DNA from: Flavobacterium agri
Lineage (GTDB): Bacteria; Bacteroidota; Bacteroidia; Flavobacteriales; Flavobacteriaceae
NCBI RefSeq assembly: GCF_013401995.1
Contig: NZ_JACBJI010000002.1
Span: forward strand, 620,989-684,988
Direction: 5' to 3'
DNA: 64,000 nucleotides
A model generated the notes under the pieces. That model was not told the DNA's origin and searched no databases. It was given only the letters and a program-made list of their open reading frames with translations. The number at the start of each line of letters is the position of its first letter. Positions within the stretch are counted from its first letter, which is position 1. A program made the translations under genes and the position numbers. Positions 59,607-64,000 of the stretch are shown here, piece after piece.

Positions 59607-62600
59607 ATGAAAAACATTCTACTCATAATCGGAATCTTTTTGGGAGCGGTTTCGATGCAGGCGCAGGTCGGTATCAATACCACGACACCCGGGGCGCAAC
59701 TCGACATCCGTGCTGTAAATCAGGCAAGTCCAAGCATTACGGACGGTTTGCTGATTCCGCGTGTCGATGCGTTTCCGGCGAGTAATCCCGGAGTCGCCCA
59801 AAACGGGATGCTCGTATATCTGACCACGACTCTTGGCCCGAGCCAACCATCGGGATATTACTATTGGGACAATACGGCCACGGCCTGGAAGGGTGTTTTC
59901 GGCGATAAAGGATGGGCGCTTACCGGAAATTCGGGCACCGCTGTGGCAACGAATTTTATGGGAACGACCGATAACGTCGACATAATTTTCAGGCGCAACA
60001 ACATCAAATCGGGAATTCTCGGCACATCTACGACAGCTTTCGGAAACACGTCGATCAGCGATTTGAATACGGGCGCGTGGAACGTCGCTTTCGGATCGTT
60101 CACCTTGACCAACAACACGACAGGACTCGAGAACAATGCGATTGGCGATGCGGCTTTGTATGCGAACACTACCGGATTTTACAACGTCGCCAACGGTTCT
60201 GATGCGTTGCGTTTCAACACCACCGGAAATTACAATACGGCTATCGGGCGCTTCAGCCTTCGGGCCAATACCACGGCCAATGCGGGAACGGCAGTCGGAA
60301 ACGGCGCTTTGGCCAGCAATACTACAGGAAACTGGAACGTGGGCCTCGGAGCCAGTGCGCTCGAAGGCAACCAAACCGGAGCCAATAACGTTGCGGTCGG
60401 CACGAATGCAATGCGTATCGGGCAAACCGGTTCCAATTCCACTTCGGTCGGCACGAATTCGCTGTACAACAATACCGGTTCGGGAAACGTGGCGGTAGGT
60501 GTCAATTCGATGCTACAGAATACAAGCGGGCTGTACAACACTGCCGTCGGAAGTTTCTCGTTGCGCGACAACACGACGGGCGGATACAATTCAGCCATCG
60601 GATACAATTCCCAAATCGTGAGCCAGGGATCGAACAATACGAGCGGAGGCGTGAATTCGATGTATACCAACACGACCGGTTCGTACAACACCGCAAATGG
60701 CGTCAACGCTTTATTCTCGAATACGACTGGAGGCGAAAATGTCGGTTTGGGCATGAACGCTTTGTATACCAACCAGGCCGGAGTCCAAAATACCGCCGTC
60801 GGGAATAACGCGCTGTATCACAATACGGCTTCGGGTATCGTAGGTCTCGGCCAACAAGCGCTTGCGGGCAATACCACAGGTCAATACAACACCGCCGTCG
60901 GAACCTATTCGCTTTTGAACAACCAAACGGGTGGCTACAATACCGCGGTAGGATTCAATGCACTCAAAGCCAACACCGCCGATTTCAACACGGGTTCGGG
61001 CGTGAATTCGATGTTTACCAATACGACAGGTAATCACAATACAGCTCATGGTTACGGCAGTATGTTTTCTAATACGACAGGGTTCAGGAATGTCGCTTTG
61101 GGTTCGACGACTATGTATTTCAATACGACAGGAAGTTATAATGCCGGAATAGGAGTAGGAGCGCTTTGGCAAAATACGACAGGCGGCTCTAACGTGGCTG
61201 TTGGAGATAATGCTTTGTCACAGAATACGACCGCAAATTTCAACACGGCCGTCGGTGTGAGCTCTTTGCAGGCTAATACGACTGGTGCGGGCAACTCGGC
61301 AGTCGGGCAGCGCGCCGCATTCATGAATACGACGGGCGGTGCGAACGTGGCGTTCGGGCAAAATGCGCTTTACAGCAACACGGTCGGAAATTTCAATACG
61401 GCATTAGGGCATCAATCGCTTGCTTCCAATACGGCGTCGGGTCTCACCGGTGTAGGTTTCGGTGCAATGAATGCCAATACGACGGGTACAGACAATACCA
61501 GCGTCGGTTATCAATCGGCCTATGTGAATACGACCGGAACGGGCAATACCGCGGTCGGGAGCGAAGCCGTTTTCCAAAGTACGGGTTCCAATCAGACGGG
61601 CATAGGTAACCATGCTTTATATTTGAATACTACGGGTACAGACAATACGGCCGTTGGCGGGTTGTCGATGTACAACAACTGGTCAGGAAACCGAAATACC
61701 GCTTTAGGATACCAATCTTTACAGGCCAATTCGACAGGATCGAACCTGACCGCTTTGGGTTATCAGGCGATGTATAGCTCGCCATCGACACAATATTCAT
61801 CGGCTGTCGGCTATCAGGCCATGTATGCGAATACGAACGGTTATTCGAATACCGCTTTGGGTTATCGCGCGCTTTTTTCGGGTACCGATGGCAACTTCAA
61901 CATCGGGATTGGCCCGAACGCGCTCTATTCGAACACCACAGGCAACGACAATATCGCCGTCGGATCGAATGCGTTGTATGGTTCGGCGATGACGGGATGG
62001 GGAAATATCGCAATGGGAAGCAGTTCGATGATGGGCAATACGACCGGAATCGGTAACGTGGCCGCGGGCTACCATTCGCTTCAGGGCAATACGATCGGAA
62101 ATTATAACGTGGCTTTCGGAATCAATGCGATGCTGAACAACATCAGCGGAAGCGGCAATATCGGCATCGGGTTCGGCGCGTTGCAAACCAGTACCGCCAC
62201 AGACAACAACATCGCGATCGGACGAGGCGCATTGAGCGACAACACCGTGAACGAGCAAGTCGGGATCGGGTCGGAAGCGTTGGGCGCTAATACGATCGGA
62301 ACGCGAAATACGGCAATCGGCACGCGGGCGTTGCGATTCAATGCGAACGGCATCAACAATACCAGTATCGGATATGAAGCACTTTCGACTTCGTCAAGCG
62401 GACAGAACAACACCGCAATCGGCTCGGAAGCACTCAAAGTCAACACGTCGAATTACAACACCGCCGTCGGTTCTTCGGCTTTGACGAATACCAGTACCGG
62501 ATCGTTGAATACGGCGACCGGATACGCTTCGATGTTGCTGAACACGATTGGGGCGCGCAACTCGGCTTACGGAACGTATACGCTTTACAAAAACGATCAA

Positions 62601-63617
62601 GGCACAGACAATTCGGCTTTCGGCCAGCACGTGATGTACGAAAACACGAGCGGTACGGGAAATGCGGCATTCGGTACGAACGCTTTGGAAGATTCCGCAA
62701 CCGGAAACAACAACGTCGCGATCGGCAACCAAAGCCTCGCAAATTCGAATGGGGTTTCCAACCAGACGGCGGTCGGTGCGCAAGCGTTGTTTACCAATAC
62801 GTCGGGAACGAACAACACGGCCGTCGGTTATCGTACGCTTTACACGAACAGTACGGGCTCGAGCAACGTGGCCATGGGAACCGAAGCGCTTCAGGCGAAC
62901 ACCAACGCCGCACAGAATTCCGCGGTAGGGTTCAACGCGTTGTACAACAACCAGACGGGTGCGAGCAACACAGCTTTCGGATCGCGCGCCTTGTACAACA
63001 ATACGACCGGGAATTTCAATACGGCCGTGGGTTACAATGCCTATCCGGTTCCGAATAACGTGAGCAATTATACCGCTTTGGGATATAACGTCGGGACGGC
63101 ATCCTCGGCTTCGAACATGGTCGAGATAGGCAATATGGCCGTTACCGTGATCCGCGGACAGGTCGGGTGGGGAACGTACAGCGACGCACGCATCAAGAAG
63201 AACATCAAAAGCAATGTTCCGGGCTTGAGTTTCATTTCGAAGCTGAATCCGGTCACGTACAATCTCGACATCCACCGCCAGAGCGAACTCACTGGAGCCG
63301 ACAAGGACAAAACCGATTGGGAAGGCAAATATGATCTTGAAAGCATCGTCCAAACCGGATTTCTCGCACAGGAAGTCGATGCTGCGGCTCAAGCGGTAGG
63401 ATTCGATTTCAACGGCATCGAAAAACCCAAAAACGCGAACGATCTGTATTCGCTGCGCTATGCCGAATTCGTCGTGCCTTTGGTAAAAGCCGTGCAGGAA
63501 CAACAAACGATCATCGAAAACGAACAGTCAAAAAATGCCGCACTTGAGCAAAAAGTAAGCGATCTCGAGGCGCGTCTTAAAGCGATAGAGGAAAAATTAT
63601 CGGAAAAACAGAACTGA
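59607..63617 (+). CDS. Giant repeat adhesin with self-cleaving S74 chaperone domain
   Basis: A 1336-residue secreted protein. Signal peptide 1-19, a short N-terminal head (to about 125), then about 1000 residues of a repeating unit of roughly 17 residues, of the form xNTAVGxxALxxNTTG, with about 20 exact NTTG motifs, as in YadA-type left-handed beta-roll heads. The C-terminus is an intramolecular chaperone (peptidase S74): 'GTYSDARIKKNI' holds Ser1192 and Lys1197, five residues apart as in the endosialidase Ser-Lys dyad, followed by the conserved 'LNPVTYNL', 'QTGFLAQEVD' and 'LRYAEFVVPLVKAVQEQQ', ending in a coiled coil. It should trimerise and cut itself before Ser1192. No T9SS tail is present. 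Confidence 0.9.
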   Translation: MKNILLIIGIFLGAVSMQAQVGINTTTPGAQLDIRAVNQASPSITDGLLIPRVDAFPASNPGVAQNGMLVYLTTTLGPSQPSGYYYWDNTATAWKGVFGDKGWALTGNSGTAVATNFMGTTDNVDIIFRRNNIKSGILGTSTTAFGNTSISDLNTGAWNVAFGSFTLTNNTTGLENNAIGDAALYANTTGFYNVANGSDALRFNTTGNYNTAIGRFSLRANTTANAGTAVGNGALASNTTGNWNVGLGASALEGNQTGANNVAVGTNAMRIGQTGSNSTSVGTNSLYNNTGSGNVAVGVNSMLQNTSGLYNTAVGSFSLRDNTTGGYNSAIGYNSQIVSQGSNNTSGGVNSMYTNTTGSYNTANGVNALFSNTTGGENVGLGMNALYTNQAGVQNTAVGNNALYHNTASGIVGLGQQALAGNTTGQYNTAVGTYSLLNNQTGGYNTAVGFNALKANTADFNTGSGVNSMFTNTTGNHNTAHGYGSMFSNTTGFRNVALGSTTMYFNTTGSYNAGIGVGALWQNTTGGSNVAVGDNALSQNTTANFNTAVGVSSLQANTTGAGNSAVGQRAAFMNTTGGANVAFGQNALYSNTVGNFNTALGHQSLASNTASGLTGVGFGAMNANTTGTDNTSVGYQSAYVNTTGTGNTAVGSEAVFQSTGSNQTGIGNHALYLNTTGTDNTAVGGLSMYNNWSGNRNTALGYQSLQANSTGSNLTALGYQAMYSSPSTQYSSAVGYQAMYANTNGYSNTALGYRALFSGTDGNFNIGIGPNALYSNTTGNDNIAVGSNALYGSAMTGWGNIAMGSSSMMGNTTGIGNVAAGYHSLQGNTIGNYNVAFGINAMLNNISGSGNIGIGFGALQTSTATDNNIAIGRGALSDNTVNEQVGIGSEALGANTIGTRNTAIGTRALRFNANGINNTSIGYEALSTSSSGQNNTAIGSEALKVNTSNYNTAVGSSALTNTSTGSLNTATGYASMLLNTIGARNSAYGTYTLYKNDQGTDNSAFGQHVMYENTSGTGNAAFGTNALEDSATGNNNVAIGNQSLANSNGVSNQTAVGAQALFTNTSGTNNTAVGYRTLYTNSTGSSNVAMGTEALQANTNAAQNSAVGFNALYNNQTGASNTAFGSRALYNNTTGNFNTAVGYNAYPVPNNVSNYTALGYNVGTASSASNMVEIGNMAVTVIRGQVGWGTYSDARIKKNIKSNVPGLSFISKLNPVTYNLDIHRQSELTGADKDKTDWEGKYDLESIVQTGFLAQEVDAAAQAVGFDFNGIEKPKNANDLYSLRYAEFVVPLVKAVQEQQTIIENEQSKNAALEQKVSDLEARLKAIEEKLSEKQN

Positions 63618-63727
63618 TTTATTCAGGTTATGGGAGTTAGGTTGCCCTGGCAGATGAGCGTTTCTGCTTGGGCTAAAGGTCGGTTGTGGTAGCCGGCCTT
63701 TTACCTTTTTAGGGATGTTCTTTGGTA

Positions 63728-63760
63728 AAACCTCAAAGGTTTTCAAAACCTTTGAGGTTT
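63728..63760. repeat. Palindromic repeat, AAACCTCAAAGGTTT family, copy 2
   Basis: AAACCTCAAAGGTTTT (63728-63743) and AAAACCTTTGAGGTTT (63745-63760) form perfect 16-bp arms around one base. The same palindrome occurs at 41594-41626. Confidence 0.85.
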
Positions 63761-63838
63761 CTAAAAAACGACAGTTTCTCCAGCCGCGGCAACGCCCAAA
63801 AAAATAATAAATAATAGAAATAAAGAATCCCGAATCTC

Positions 63839-63846
63839 TATATTTG
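63839..63846 (+). promoter_or_regulatory. -7 promoter element (TATATTTG) directly before the DUF58 start
   Basis: Exact TAnnTTTG ending five bases before the ATG at 63852. If used, the mRNA would have almost no leader. Confidence 0.5.
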
Positions 63847-63851
63847 GAACT

Positions 63852-64000
63852 ATGAAGATCGATTCCCAATTAGAGAAAATCTCAAGTTTCAAGCACCTCG
63901 AACTGCTCGCCAACCAAATCGTCGAAGGGTTTATTTCGGGCATGCACAAAAGTCCGTTTCATGGATTTTCTGCCGAGTTTGCCGAACACAAAACGTACAA
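63852..64000 (+). CDS. DUF58 domain protein, N-terminal part (partial)
   Basis: The window ends 149 bases into this gene. The visible protein begins '[49 protein letters not shown]', and the 'GxHKSPxHGFSxEFxEHxxY' pattern is the start of the DUF58 (vWA-like) family. These proteins usually sit downstream of a MoxR-type AAA+ ATPase in a surface-related operon, but no MoxR gene precedes this one here; the region upstream is the adhesin. The gene continues past base 64000. Confidence 0.82.
   Translation, partial: MKIDSQLEKISSFKHLELLANQIVEGFISGMHKSPFHGFSAEFAEHKTY

Noticed and set aside
62394..63506. 370-codon open frame on the minus strand of the adhesin gene, with other long minus frames at 59619-60425 and 60711-61172
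   Set aside because: They mirror the codon pattern of the repeats on the plus strand, are rich in Arg, Val, Gly and Ser in low-complexity order and have no signal, promoter or family motif.
59607..63617. Prophage tail-spike gene because of the S74 chaperone
   Set aside because: No phage structural, packaging or integrase genes are nearby and the protein has a bacterial signal peptide; a bacterial adhesin is more likely.

Overview
The window looks like chromosomal DNA of a Flavobacteriaceae bacterium (Bacteroidota, Flavobacterium-like). Evidence seen directly: four proteins carry, or are built around, type IX secretion (T9SS) sorting tails with the YPNP motif; many genes are preceded by the Bacteroidota -7 promoter element TAnnTTTG; and several gene orders are ones I know from flavobacteria (hemD next to a DUF4271 membrane protein; mannosyltransferase - dihydroorotase - DUF4296 lipoprotein - epimerase - tyrS; rimM - rpsP - DUF6252 lipoprotein - dnaE with a fused exonuclease). 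No rRNA, tRNA, CRISPR array, prophage, transposase or plasmid function was recognised.

Layout. 1-5.2 kb: end of leuS, two membrane proteins, a YugP-type zinc peptidase, an Lrp/AsnC regulator and a saccharopine-dehydrogenase-like enzyme, and a DUF423 protein. 5.2-14 kb: core metabolism (pckA, hemD, a dihydroorotase-like enzyme, tyrS). 14-23.3 kb: secreted and outer-membrane functions: a LuxE-like acyltransferase, two T9SS proteins, and a beta-helix lipoprotein downstream of a 934-residue TonB-dependent receptor, divergent from a PhoB/PhoR-like two-component pair. 23.2-28.3 kb: a MurG-like glycosyltransferase, trmB, a LysE exporter, an alkyltransferase-like DNA repair protein, an SDR enzyme and an AraC regulator. 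28.4-36.7 kb: an NtrY/NtrC-like two-component system divergent from a MacA/MacB-type ABC transport operon that contains two small unknown proteins. 36.7-44.4 kb: lipoprotein hydrolase, beta-barrel protein, Mrp and Nfu Fe-S factors, a ferredoxin reductase and ferredoxin, a secreted M43 metalloprotease, DUF3050. 44.9-56.8 kb: an acyl-CoA (glutaryl-CoA-type) dehydrogenase, two carboxypeptidase-regulatory-domain proteins, trmN6, rimM, rpsP, dnaE, trxA. 56.8-64 kb: a TPR histidine kinase broken by one in-frame TGA, its LytTR response regulator, and divergently a 1336-residue repeat adhesin ending in a self-cleaving S74 chaperone; then the start of a DUF58 gene.

How parts fit together. Three two-component systems each sit divergent from the genes they plausibly control: PhoBR-like with a TonB receptor/lipoprotein pair, NtrBC-like with an ABC exporter, and LytTR with a giant adhesin. 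In the last two cases the shared intergenic region holds phased repeats that look like operators (TGTCCG half-sites; a 13-bp direct repeat fitting a LytTR site).

The strongest unexplained signals are (1) a dispersed, imperfectly palindromic 134-137 bp element present three times plus one fragment, (2) the S74 adhesin with its LytTR operator and its nonsense-interrupted sensor kinase, (3) the operator array of the NtrC-like regulator, and (4) several families of short perfect palindromes parked at gene ends. Gene functions are assigned by recognising motifs by eye; no database search was run.
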